In this document: piece by piece, positions 43,401 through 54,100 of the stretch
How positions within the stretch are numbered: position 1 is the first letter of the stretch
Layout: each line of letters starts with the position of its first letter
Assembly (NCBI GenBank): GCA_964036275.1
Contig: OZ038439.1
Span: forward strand, 10,620,904 to 10,684,903
Direction: 5' to 3'
Length of the DNA stretch: 64,000 bases
DNA from: Litoditis marina
Taxonomy: Eukaryota > Nematoda > Chromadorea > Rhabditida > Rhabditidae
Position numbers and translations under genes: made by a program
The notes under the pieces: generated by a model
Database searches by the model: none
What the model was told of the DNA's origin: nothing
What the model saw: only the letters and a program-made list of their open reading frames with translations

Positions 43401-46400
43401 ACTGAATAAAAAACTAAAACTAACCAATGGCTGATGTAGACTAATATTGGGCGCGGCTTCCCACATTTCTTCTTCCTCTAATTCATCTTCCTCGAATGAT
43501 GACGTCATCGGATTACCGGGCGGCAGACTGCCAAATGATGACGTCATAGAAGTCCTTCTTGGCAGACTGCCAAAAGATGACGTCATCGGATTGTCCAATG
43601 GCAATGTGCCAACTGATGATGACGTCATAGCTCGTCGCTCACCCACCACGTACTGTAAATAACCAGCGTTGAGATCAAATTAATAGTTGAAAAACCAAAC
43701 ATCGTTCCTGAATGAAAAACTAGACACTTGAAGGCTATATAGTATAGGCTGTTTCACGAAACAATAGCCCTCTACAGTAGGATAATAAAACTTACAAGTG
43801 AATTTATCATATCTTGTAGGTGTTGTACATAGTTTAAACTTTGTGATTTAGTTTTCCACTTTGGGTACTACAAGCATACAAAAGAGTGAAACTTAAATTC
43901 TGTTTGTTGATTAGATAAATGCGTTTGAATTTTTGAAATATTACTGTAGAAAGTCATCGATTGGTGAAACGAACTAGAAGATGACCATAGCTGACTTAAA
44001 GTTTGAACTCGATGCACGCAACATTTTTGACAGAAAAGAAACGAGATCAAACTACAAACACAGCTTGGGTAACGTATGCCGTTAAAGAAGGACGATTATG
44101 TGGTCCAATCGCAACGCCCACTTCCTTTAAACTGCATTACATTTTTCAATTGCAGTTTAAAGGACCGTTGACACGAGATTGGTCTACATAATCGTCCTAC
44201 TTTAACGCATTAACCGTGATTTTTTGGAGTAAAAGTTCAAGAGTTTGTAGTAGAAGTAGTAAAGGCACAAAACCAACACCAAAATTTGAGATAATTCCCA
44301 AAACCTTTAAATTTCAAAATTTGACCGGTCCAGAAAGTTTGAGCGCATCACTGTAGACTGTAGAGGGTTATAAGTTCTTAAAACAGAACTGAACCCCCCC
44401 CCCCATAACATCAATAACTTCACCCGTTTCAGTACATTTCCACACGGATCTTTGATAACTATAAAAGTGATGTCAATTAGTGTCAAAATTTATGACAATT
44501 CCCCATTTTTGCAGCAAAAAATGGAAAATTAGACGTATTTTCCAGAAACAACGGCTCTATTTTCAGAAAATATCCTTATTAGTCCACTAATTAAAAAGGT
44601 AAAGTCAACCAACGCACCTGTTTGAGTACATTTCCGCAGGGATCCTTGATAACTATTCGGTTGATGGAGGGGATGTTCATCCGATGAGAAGTGGGTAGTT
44701 GTTCGTTCAGGGCGGCCGCCCGTTCCACGAATTCCCGTCGACCTAGACGGGTACTTCTTGGCTGAGTATCCGATGCCAGAGATGGAGCTGCAAGATAAAT
44801 TATCATAATTCAGCTGACTTCAGAAAGTTAAAGAAGGAAGATTATGTGGTCCGATCCCAACGCATCAGTCCTTTAAACTGCAATACACTTTCCATTGCAG
44901 TTTAAAGGACCACTGACACGGGATTGGTCCACATATTCGTCCTACTTTAAACCTTATTTGTGTCTTGTGTGGGATACCCTAACTGAATAATTTTCCCCTT
45001 TTCCGTGAATTTTATGTGAACAAGGAAGGATCCGGTAGTGAACAAATGATTGCTACCCAGACGAGTACTCCTTGGCTGAGTATCCTATGCTAGAGATGGA
45101 GCTGGAAGACAAATGATCGTGCGTTGGCATTAGCAACTAGAATGCTTGAATCTTGCCTTCGAAAGTCGTACAGCTTCGTTCGTAAAAAAACATAGTAGGA
45201 CACTCTTAACTTTTTCCTTTTGCTTGTCTTTTATCTTTCATGTGAATGTGGACTAGAAAAGAGAGGAAGTATAACTACAAAAGGAACGGGTTTTTTTGTA
45301 AAACAGTCATACATTACTGATGAGTGGTTATGGACTCGCGAGTCGCGACCCCTAACTGTTCACATCAATTGCTCACTACGACTACCCCTTTTATTCAGGG
45401 TGTACCGTTGTATGGACGATAACCCCTTGGTTGTCTCTTCTAGGTCACCCGTCCATACAGCTGTACCCTCCGTCCATACAGGCCTACTATAATTTAGCTA
45501 ACTGGGTCACGCGTCCATACCACCATACCCTTCGTCCATACCACCTTACTTTGCTTAAACTAACTGGGTTACGAGTCACATACTCACGTTGAATACTTTC
45601 CGAAAAATCTTTCATCTATACTGGAACAATTTGCTAACTTATGATTTTGGGACTCCAATTTTGAAAGTCGTCCAAAATTCAATTTCATACTGTAAGTGCG
45701 CACACATATGTGCAAAGGACTTGTTAACTATACTGTGTGGTAGTGTTAGTGTATTTTAGAGCAAGGATCATTATCAAGCAGTCAAAATAACCGAATAGTT
45801 CTCGAAATATTAGTTGTTTGGCCTACCAACAAAGTTGGGAATTGTGGGAATTTGAGATTAAGAGAATTTCAGAACACACTGCACCCAACTATAAGTAGTA
45901 AAAGCAATGCCATAAAGGGGGCTGGGAGAAAAAAAAATCCGTGTATAGCCTGTTTCACGAAACAATAGCCCTCTACAGTAAGATAATAAAACTTACAAGT
46001 GAATTTATCATATCTTGTAGTTGTTGTACATAGTTTAAACTTTGTGATTTTGTTTTCCACAAGCATACAAAACAGTGAATCTTGAATTCTGTTTGTTGAT
46101 TATATAAATGCGTTTGAATTTTCGAAAGATTACTGTAGAAAGTCATCGATTGGTGAAACGAACTATACCTCAGCTCTCAGAAAAAATTGAATTAAAGTTA
46201 CCCCTGTTCTTCAAATTTCCACACCGAACTTGCATGGGACAGTCTCAGAGGGAAACTTATCAAGGCAGACTGAATTTATCCTACCGTTCCCATCCAGCCA
46301 AGGAGCACCAGAGAAGGCTTCAAGTTTTGTAGATACAATTTATCTACCAATTTATCGTGGGGTGGGAATCGAATGTGTACTGGTGGGTGGCACCTTAGCC

Positions 46401-47856
46401 ACTACACTGTTTTTAACTAGTTTACTCAACTTTTCCGTTCTGTCATCTTCCTCTCACTAACTACTCACTGCGATAGGTTAAAAGATAATTGTAATGCAGT
46501 GGTTGGGTGCCCCAAAGAGGACATGAACAGAGTACAGAAAAATGAGATAAATTTATAAATAAAAGAAACAAAACCTATGAAAATGTTAACCATTGTTGTT
46601 GAAAGGAATGTAACTGCTGGTAGTTTATCATTTTTGGAAAATGAGGCGGTATGGACGCTCTCTACATACTCCATTTTGGTGACCTCATTTCGTTTTTCCA
46701 AGTGAGGTGGTATGGACGACTCATAAGAGACAACCATTTTCATGACCTTTTCATTTTCCCACGACCCCTTGAGACGACCATCCCGAAAATCGTCCATACA
46801 GGCGATCTCCCCATTATTCATACTAAGACACCTACAGTACATATTCGAATTGCACAATGAATCATTTCTCATTCATACTTCAACTTTATCGAACAATTTT
46901 GGAACTCCATTTGTCACATCACACAGGAAGTTAGAACCGAGTGCGAACATTTTGAACGTTTTCGATAACTTCGACGTAATCACACGCATTAAACGTTCAG
47001 TTTTGAGGTTTTGACTCAGTGGGAATGAAAAATATTATGTGTATATGTAAGATACTATCCTCACCTTTTGAAACTATCCTCTTCGCTTTTGGGAGATCTG
47101 ACGTAGAAGTGGTAGGAGCAGTTGTAATCTGAAAATTTTCGAAATTGTCGCGATATATTCAATATTTCTTTTAGCTTTTCACACGCACCAGTAAGGTCTG
47201 AGGTGTGACAGTTACTCAAAATGGAAACTTTTTCTGTAAAAATCGATCATATTTCATGACGAAGTCTTCAGCTAACCGCGTTGCTCGTTAACCGCGCCAT
47301 GTAACCGTTAACCAAATGTATGGTTAACCACTTAGTATCCACGTATTTCGCCCAAAATAAATCGTGCGAAAAGGGTTACTAAAGGGTTAACAAAAATGGT
47401 TTAATGTAACCCGGTTAACGGTTAATTGGCAGGGTTAACGAAACTCACGGTTCCGTGAGGAATTTGAATAAAAATCCACCATAGGAATTTATTTTCACCT
47501 ATATTCTACTTCAATGATATGTGATACTGAACTAAAACTTGATTAACAACGAAAAATCAATACGTATCTGACACACGTACCTCACACTCCTCCGCTACTC
47601 CCTGAGCGTACGGCTCTTCGGAGAACAAGGGCAAACGACTCACATTTTCATCTGGAATAATTAAATCATAGGTGAGATCGTGAAATACCTCGTCAAAATG
47701 GCGCTGTCTACTATGCATGAAGTATAGGTGTCGATATATAACTTGGAGAAATTGAGAACAAAATTCTTTACCTTCTTCTTGTTTTACTGGTTCCAAATTG
47801 TGACTAATACCGGAAGTTGTGGGCGTGGCTTCGTCATCTCTATTCGATTCGCCCAT
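40441..47856 (-). CDS. Low-complexity 275-aa protein with four MTSS repeats, 7 exons
   Basis: Exons in transcript order: 47772-47856, 47581-47651, 47065-47128, 44618-44787, 43425-43652, 42088-42177, 40441-40560. All phases agree and the sum is 828 bp. The ATG follows directly on a tttcag acceptor, a typical trans-splice position. The N-terminus is acidic and Ser/Thr-rich with VKQE (residues 24-27), a sumoylation-type motif. The middle (exon 44618-44787) reads EFVERAAALNEQLPTSH then SINRIVIKDPCGN. Exon 43425-43652 holds four units starting Met-Thr-Ser-Ser with LP(L/R/P) spacers and an acidic EEDELEEEE. The tail has a short Leu-rich helix (EEQLRQLLELKIEAES). No family is recognised; a nuclear role is inference. 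Psq-encoding exons upstream at 48467-49438 could be its true 5' end, since a GTTAAA donor at 48449 would join in frame. The last exon lies in the palindrome arm. Confidence 0.72.
41290..41530. repeat. ggttacc-type repeat cluster 1
   Basis: Many short units of ggtaacc/ggttacc with inverted pairing between halves. The termini read aactaacccggttttta and aaaaagcgggtta. Similar clusters lie at 42220-42478 and, degraded, at 49655-49790. Probably a small inverted-repeat element. Confidence 0.7.
41790..41944 (+). repeat. tRNA-like SINE family E copy in right palindrome arm
   Basis: atagtcgtcgctcacag, then tactgtatatctcactt, then ggttagcgttcgcg and cccggttcgag. Mirror partner of 32668-32814. Confidence 0.65.
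42220..42478. repeat. ggttacc-type repeat cluster 2
   Basis: Close relative of 41290-41530 with the same ends (caactaacccggtttttta / acctaaaaacgggttag). It lies in an intron of the 275-aa gene, between exons 42088-42177 and 43425-43652. Confidence 0.7.
43209..43331. repeat. MITE family C copy
   Basis: caattggataatcacgta to gtgactgtgcaattgac with the gtttctgaggtctgctg core. In an intron of the 275-aa gene. Confidence 0.65.
43743..43977. repeat. MITE family D copy
   Basis: taggctgtttcacgaaac, ccctctacagtaggat, then ttactgtagaaagtcatcg and ggtgaaacgaacta. In the intron just upstream (minus strand) of exon 43425-43652. Confidence 0.75.
44085..44205. repeat. MITE family B copy
   Basis: gaaggacgattatgtggtcc and tggtctacataatcgtcct around the ctttaaactgcatt palindromic core. 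Confidence 0.75.
44425..44475 (-). pseudogene. Decayed copy of the 3' end of exon 44618-44787
   Basis: gtacatttccacacggatc then tttgataactat aligns with the 3' part of the real exon (gtacatttccgcagggatc then cttgataactat). Changes disrupt the frame and no donor is conserved. Confidence 0.6.
44831..44948. repeat. MITE family B copy
   Basis: gaaggaagattatgtggtcc and attggtccacatattcgtcc are near-complementary ends. It lies between the real exon 44618-44787 and its decayed 5' copy. Confidence 0.75.
45051..45110 (-). pseudogene. Decayed copy of the 5' end of exon 44618-44787
   Basis: On the minus strand a ttccag acceptor is followed by CTCCATCTCTAGCATAG, matching the true exon start CTCCATCTCTGGCATCGG but with an in-frame TAG at codon 6. 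The similarity continues through tactcagccaagga-gtac and ends within 50 bp. Confidence 0.75.
45944..46168. repeat. MITE family D copy
   Basis: tatagcctgtttcacgaaac and cgattggtgaaacgaactat termini with ctctacagtaag / ttactgtagaaag inside. Confidence 0.8.
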
Positions 47857-48466
47857 CTGAAACTCTCCCTGTAAATACCAAACAATTTCGCTAAGTTTGT
47901 CTGCTTGTCAAATTCAGTACAAAAACAATATAGCTCTTCTTATAAGACCATCGACCATCTCAAAGACCAGATTTGGAAAAAAAATATTGTCGCGCTATGT
48001 CATTTTATTTGGATGAGAAAGCACGAATCTTCAAATACAAGGACCCAAAAGCCAAATATACAAATGGGTCTTAATGGGTCCTATTTCTGAAAATTGCGGA
48101 AAATAAAGAAACTTCTCTAGCAAAAAAAGCCACCAATTAATTTCTCCGACTACTTTCATACGTATACCAGAATCCAGAGTAGGGAAAACACTCCCATTGT
48201 ACTGCTTATGAAACCCCAGTTCAAATAACGACACTTTTGCCCCCAGGGGTGACCAGAAAGTTGACAGGCCTTGCAACCGGGCGACCCCTCCCCTCTAAAA
48301 CTTATAAATTTGTCAAAAACGTGTACAAACGTGTACACCTGTGGTCACCCCTGTTTGCTCCTCACCGAAAGCTTTTTTGTAAGAGAAAAATATAACGGGT
48401 GTGAAAAACCACTGATTTACTAACAATAAATATCGAAATATGATTTAACAACAACATAAAACGAAC

Positions 48467-49438
48467 CGCTTTCGCCCGCAGATCCAATATACACTTGATT
48501 CGCTGCGCTTCTCGGTGCTCTTCTCGACAAAGACTGAAAACGGTCCACATTGAACACTTTTGAGAATCTCAAATTCGCCTGAGCAATGGAGAACTTTTTT
48601 TCATTTGTAGCACAGGTGAAACCACTAAAAAATTGGAGAATACTAGAGTATAGTACATCAGGGGCAACGCTGAGAGAGTTACTCAATAACTGTGCTTTCT
48701 GAACCCGAAGGTTTCACGAGCAAACACATAGGACATATACATCGTACTATTCTCTAGAAAAGAATAGTTCAGTGCAGCTGCAGACAAAGCTACCCAAAGC
48801 CCGACGTATCCGTATTTTTTCTCAGCACTTCGCAAAAACGGCAAAAACAAAAAGAGTTGCTATTAGGAACACACGTATCTTTATGGTGGAATGGAGATAG
48901 CCGAATTAGCCAAGATTGCGTAAAAAATATAGGTGAATTTCTTCCCGAACCAAAATCGAACCGATTCTTTCCGAACCATGTGAAACGTTTCAAAACCGAA
49001 CCAATGTTGTGCTGACAAAGATGGAAGCGATAGCGAACCAATTCCACTAATTAATGCTACAGTTGATCGACTAACGACTACGTTTGCGTATGCAAGTGAT
49101 TCGGTTTCTTACCGAAGCAACTGGTTCGAGAAGAAGCGATTCTATTTTGGTTCGGCAAGAGTCGGTTCGGGAAGAAATTTGCCAAAGAGTTACTCACGTG
49201 ACCCTTTTCTGTAGCGTGGCGCGGGGTATTTTGAACCGAACCGAGGCCTGTGCTACCGTCATGTTCTTCTTGAGAACCGCCTTGATCGCCTCGGACAATT
49301 GGGCACGGGTGTAGTAACCGCGGGAACTGAAACTTTGATCTTTGAATTTCCAAAAAATGGCCCAGAACTTTGGAATGGCCCAGGAACTGAAAACATTAAA
49401 AAAACTGTAAGAAGTTTACAAGTGGAGGCTCACCACAT
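48467..49438 (-). CDS. Exons encoding a Pipsqueak-type helix-turn-helix (partial model)
   Basis: Exon 49198-49326 reads YYTRAQLSEAIKAVLKKN then MTVAQASVRFKIPRATLQKR. This matches the HTH-psq pattern (Y-x3-L-x2-A-hydrophobic..., then VAQASxxFxIPRxTL), a DNA-binding fold found in transcription regulators. It joins in phase to 48467-48624 (or 48450-48624), whose product contains FSIAQANLRF, a segment resembling the psq helix, then RRAPRSAANQ. A possible start is a 5-bp exon ATGTG at 49434-49438 with a 47-bp intron; in that case the exon may extend to 49386. The 3' continuation is uncertain: GTTCGT at 48466 leaves phase 1, which does not fit the exon at 47856, while a GTTAAA donor at 48449 would fuse it in frame to the 275-aa protein. 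Confidence 0.5.
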
Positions 49439-49439
49439 C

Positions 49440-51167
49440 TGACTATTCAGCTAACCAAAAATGTGATCAATTGATCATATTCTCAACGCACACTAGTTAA
49501 CCCTTTTGAAAGCAACGCCATACGCCAACGACTGTGGAATAGGTCTGAAAACGCGTTCTTGGTCTAAGGAAAACGGTACCAAAGCGGGTATCAACCAGCA
49601 TTTATTTCAAAATTTAACCGATTTGAAAGAATTCGCTTGCCGAAGTAATCAAAGATGGGTGAAATGTAAATGTAACCGGATTTTTGGCAATCTTTTTTTG
49701 GGTTACCTGAGGTTACTTACTGAGGTAATCTGAGAAATAGGTTACCGAAATCTGGTTAGGTTGCAAAAAACCAGGTTATATATATAGAATTCACCAGCAA
49801 TATACAAAGGCACAAAAAATGTCAACCAACCCTTTAACGTCCTCTCTCACGGGAGCGGGTACTGACGAGGGAAAGAGATGGTAAACCATACTCTACAACC
49901 AACCTCCAGAACCTTAACCAAACAATAAACTTCAACACAAACTTAAATAAGCAATAAAATATAATAATATAAAAGAGAATTTGAAAACCTATTTATAGAG
50001 CGTGGGGCAAAACATCTACTGTGCAACCGGGCTGACGCGATATTACGTACAACAGCTGTTGACAGCTGATTTCACATATTGTAGTATGAATGTTATGATA
50101 TGTGAAGTACGAACCTAACCGGGTAAGCACAGTTTGAACAAGTGATCCTGCCCATAACTGGGTTGAAACCGAGCTGATTGTTGGAAGGAAATAAAGTCTA
50201 GTTTGTTTACAAAATGCCTTAGCCAGCAGGGTTTCAGTTTGAACAACTAATCGTCTACTGTAAATGAGAAAACATAGACACTTTCTTGTGAATAGAGTAA
50301 ACACCTTGGTTACCAAGAGCAAAACGTGTCTCCTAGAGAAACATTAACGATAAAATACGGACATCACCACTGTTGCAAATCAAACTACAATTCTAAATTA
50401 TACTTTTATTACCAGCCACATGAAATAAAACAAAACTCTTGACACTTTTATGACAATGCGCGGTACAAAACCGGGATAGCAAAAGCGCTGAATAAAACAT
50501 GGAGATAAAGTTCTCAAAAATGTCCTACGATAAAATTATCAGGAATCGAAACCCTGACGATGAGCGTTAAAATGACACGAAAGATATGATTTGAGAAAAA
50601 AGATAAATAAACATAACCCTTGTAACCAACAATAATCCTATAGATCATTACGAGAAAGACTGAAAACAGCTGATGATGAGTCTAAAAGTAGATACAACTA
50701 AGATACAGAATAACAAAAAATCGATTAAAACGCAAGTAGATTTCAAATAATCATGTAGACCTAGGTCTTATCTTGTAAACGCTCTTTGAATTATGTGTAA
50801 CAGGATGTAACAATTACGTGATATAAATCGTGCATGGGGTAGCATATAACAGAATTATAACAGGTTTTTTACCGAAAAGTGACAGAACAAAGTTATTACG
50901 CAAAGTTTTCGATGTTTAAGTAACCTATCCACACTATTTAGGAACCGAGCTCACTTTGAAACCATAAACCTTTGTGAGAAGAAACTGGGGGATTTTCCAC
51001 AGAGTTTCATAATTTAACGCAGATGTTTTCTCAGATTCCGAGTCTGCCAAACAAGAATCGAGTTTGCTAACGTATGTCACATGAAAAGGGCGGATAGGTT
51101 ACCAAAACAACCAAATATTCGCAAACAAAGTATCAATTCACGTGATTTCTTCACGTTTCACGTGATC
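49440..51167. other. Spacer downstream of the PHF14 orthologue
   Basis: No exon chain is seen on either strand. It contains ggttacc-type fragments (49655-49790) and A/T-rich sequence. The minus-strand side next to 51168 should hold the 3'UTR of the PHF14 orthologue, but no single polyadenylation signal stands out. A 109-codon minus frame at 49993-50322 has no recognised features. Confidence 0.5.
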
Positions 51168-54100
51168 TCAGAGTTCGTCCTCGAAGTATTCGTCGTCCGT
51201 CTCGGTGATGATGAAGTTGTCCTCGCCAAACTCGGCCGTGTCCGCCCAGAAGGGGGCGGAGCCTGTGGCGCGGCTGCTGCCAGTAGACGCCCGGCTGCCC
51301 GAACGACCGTTGATAGGTATCACACGGCGACGCTTAGACGAAGCTACAATAAAGATTTTGGTTTTTATTCAATTTTGGGGCCAATTCCACAAGGAATCCG
51401 GTATTCCGTTAGCCTGAAACGTTAACTATTAACCGATTTACCTGGTTAGTTCTTTTGTTAACCCCATTATAACCCTTTTTTAGAATGTCTTGTGGGGAAA
51501 GTTGAAAAGAGAAAATAACGAAATGAGCCATTCCACATCCACAGACTAGACATTTTCAGATGTATTCTTTAGAAGGAAAAAAAAACTAACCATCTCCATC
51601 CAGACTTCTTCTCTTCTGTGCAACTGGGACCAACTTCGGTACCTCGACGGTACCGCCGCCAGCGCTTTTCCTCTGACGCGGCGCGGCTGCCGCACGCGGG
51701 CAGATTGCCGCGCGGAAATCACGAGCCTGTTCCTGGAAAAGTATATCGCTGAATAGTGGAACTAAATTATACTAAAAGTAAATTGAATAGTCACGTCAAT
51801 ATTTTCATATACGTTATTCATGAATTCATGTGGGAGTTCAACCACATCAACCCCATGAGTGAAAGTATCAAATTAGCCCAGGCATCAACCGTACCGATAC
51901 ATTTGTTGTACACATACTAGCTGAGACCTACAGTACCCTGCCGTCTTCCGTGCGACAACGACTACGCATCACCCCACCCGACCAACCTGCGCCTGCTTGA
52001 TCCGCATCGACTTGGCATGGTCGTCTCGCTGTCTCAGTCTCCGCACTCTCGTACCGTCTGACTTCTCTGCGTCCTCCTCGCTCATCTTGTTCTCTTCGTC
52101 CTCGTCACTCGATTCACAACAACGGCTGCAGTACCACTCGTAGTTGGTCTGAAGGATAGAAATAGTATTTTTTGTACTTTGAACTATGTAGTTTGATGTC
52201 GATTCAAGAGGGGAAGCCGGGAAAAGACATTCTCAGCGTGATTTGTTGACATTGACTGCCATTCTGAATGCATAAGCGCAATCAAGCAAGCACCTCTTGC
52301 CTCTTCACACACAAAACACCTAACGGAAGAACCTCCACTTCTTTCCTAGTTGGGAAAGCTAATTTAACGAGCAGTGGGTGATTTTGAAACCAGTTCTTTC
52401 CCGAAGGACAGTTTGTGCAACCAACCTTTTTTGGCATTCTATCCAAGGGAGGGTCGAGACAGTTCAGATGGAACCACAATTTACACGCATCACAGTGAAT
52501 CAGATGATGCTGGTCGGAATTCTGAAACAACGACTGTAATCCCAACCGAACTAATTACATAAATATACGTAACAGTTCATCCGCCCACCCCCCTGATGAC
52601 AACTACTTAATGGCAATTTTCAAACGGCACCAGGGAAAACTCATTCAAAAATGAAACTCATTACTGGAAAACTCATTGAGAATTGAAACTCATTAACTTA
52701 TTTTTAGTCAGGAATTCAAAAATGGCAAAAAAAATTGAAAGTTGATTTTTGCTTTTCTCTACGTTCATGTACTTAATGAGATTTATTTTTGAATGAGATA
52801 TACTTGAATGAGTTTTTCTAGTAGCCTTTTCACAGACTATCGAAAGTTGGAAAGTAGGTACATACTCTTTCTACATCGAATCACAAACCACTTTGAGCAA
52901 CATTGAGTCAGTGGCTCGAAAAGTCGCATTTGCTCCAGAAAAAGACACATATCAGATACCAACAATATGTGAAAACTACTTGTTTTTCGATTGAAGTTTG
53001 GTAAAAAAATACACTGAGTTTTTCAAATCAGTCACATTGTGGTCAATATCATAATAGATTACCGACCTTTTTGCACTCATCGCAAGAATGTAGTTTGATC
53101 TTGTCGATTTTTCCAGTGGCCGACGACGTGGAAACCTCGCTGGTGGTGCGCGTACGCGATTTCCTCAAAATCAATATTTAAAATCCCTACTTGGTCGGCT
53201 ACATACAGCCTACACGAATGTAACTACAAGCTATGATAGGTTATGGCTGATGCACAATTTTGAAAATGTAAACGTAAAACGCGTCTCAAATCAAGTAGGC
53301 AGCGTACTTGATTTCCGCGTATTACGCCGAAAAAAGTAGGGACGATATTTTTGAATTTGAAGTACGCTACCCCGACGTAAATCGATAATCATGATTGCTA
53401 CACTGAAAATGCGGTATGGACCCTGCCTAAGAGAGTAGTCACACTACTAGTCAGATCGTTGACTGAAAGACGATTCTGTACGCCAACGCGGACGACCATG
53501 AAGTATTCCACAACTTTACTCACTTTTTCGGCGTTTCCCCATTCAAACAGTCCGGTTTCCGTATTTTCCGGACTCCCAAATGAGAAAGAGCGTCGAAGAC
53601 CAACTGCACACTGTGAACAGCTGATTGCAGGGCGGATCGCTTCTCCTGCGATGATTTCTCCAGCTGAAATGGGTCAAAAGATCAAATCGTAGTAGTAAAT
53701 GGGTGAATTCATTAGTGATCGTTATATGCGGTATCGGAAAATGAGTTAAGTTTGTAATAAAACCGTAGCACCGGTTTTATAAATGAAAAATGAACTCACA
53801 GAACTTGTCATCTGATATATTCCAAAAATGGAAAATGTTCGTTTCTCAACAAGGTTCTTGTTAATGATTTTTTCAGTGATCTACACTTCATGCTTTGTGT
53901 ACCTCCTTGAACTGAGCCAGTAGGCCGTCCTGTCGTTTTTTCATTTCCACATTAGTTGCTCGAATCGTTTCCAGCCTACGCTGTTCCGAGGCGAAAACCG
54001 ACTTTTCTCGGCTCTCGAAGTAGCTGAAAAACATTATTGAGAGAAGTCTATTCTATCTCTCCCTTTCTCTCTTTTCCGACAACGGCAAGTTCTATTCTAT

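Noticed and set aside
46465..46872. 135-codon minus-strand frame
   Set aside because: It overlaps the cgtccatac repeat region inside a large intron and does not fit the phases of the flanking exons.
48031..48338. Minus-strand frames as a missing exon between 48467 and 47856
   Set aside because: No acceptor and donor pair gives phase 1 in and phase 0 out without stops. A direct GTTAAA junction or a separate gene start is simpler.
49993..50322. 109-codon minus-strand frame as the 5' exon of the psq gene
   Set aside because: It ends in a stop with no donor in the right phase, and its composition is not like the following exons.
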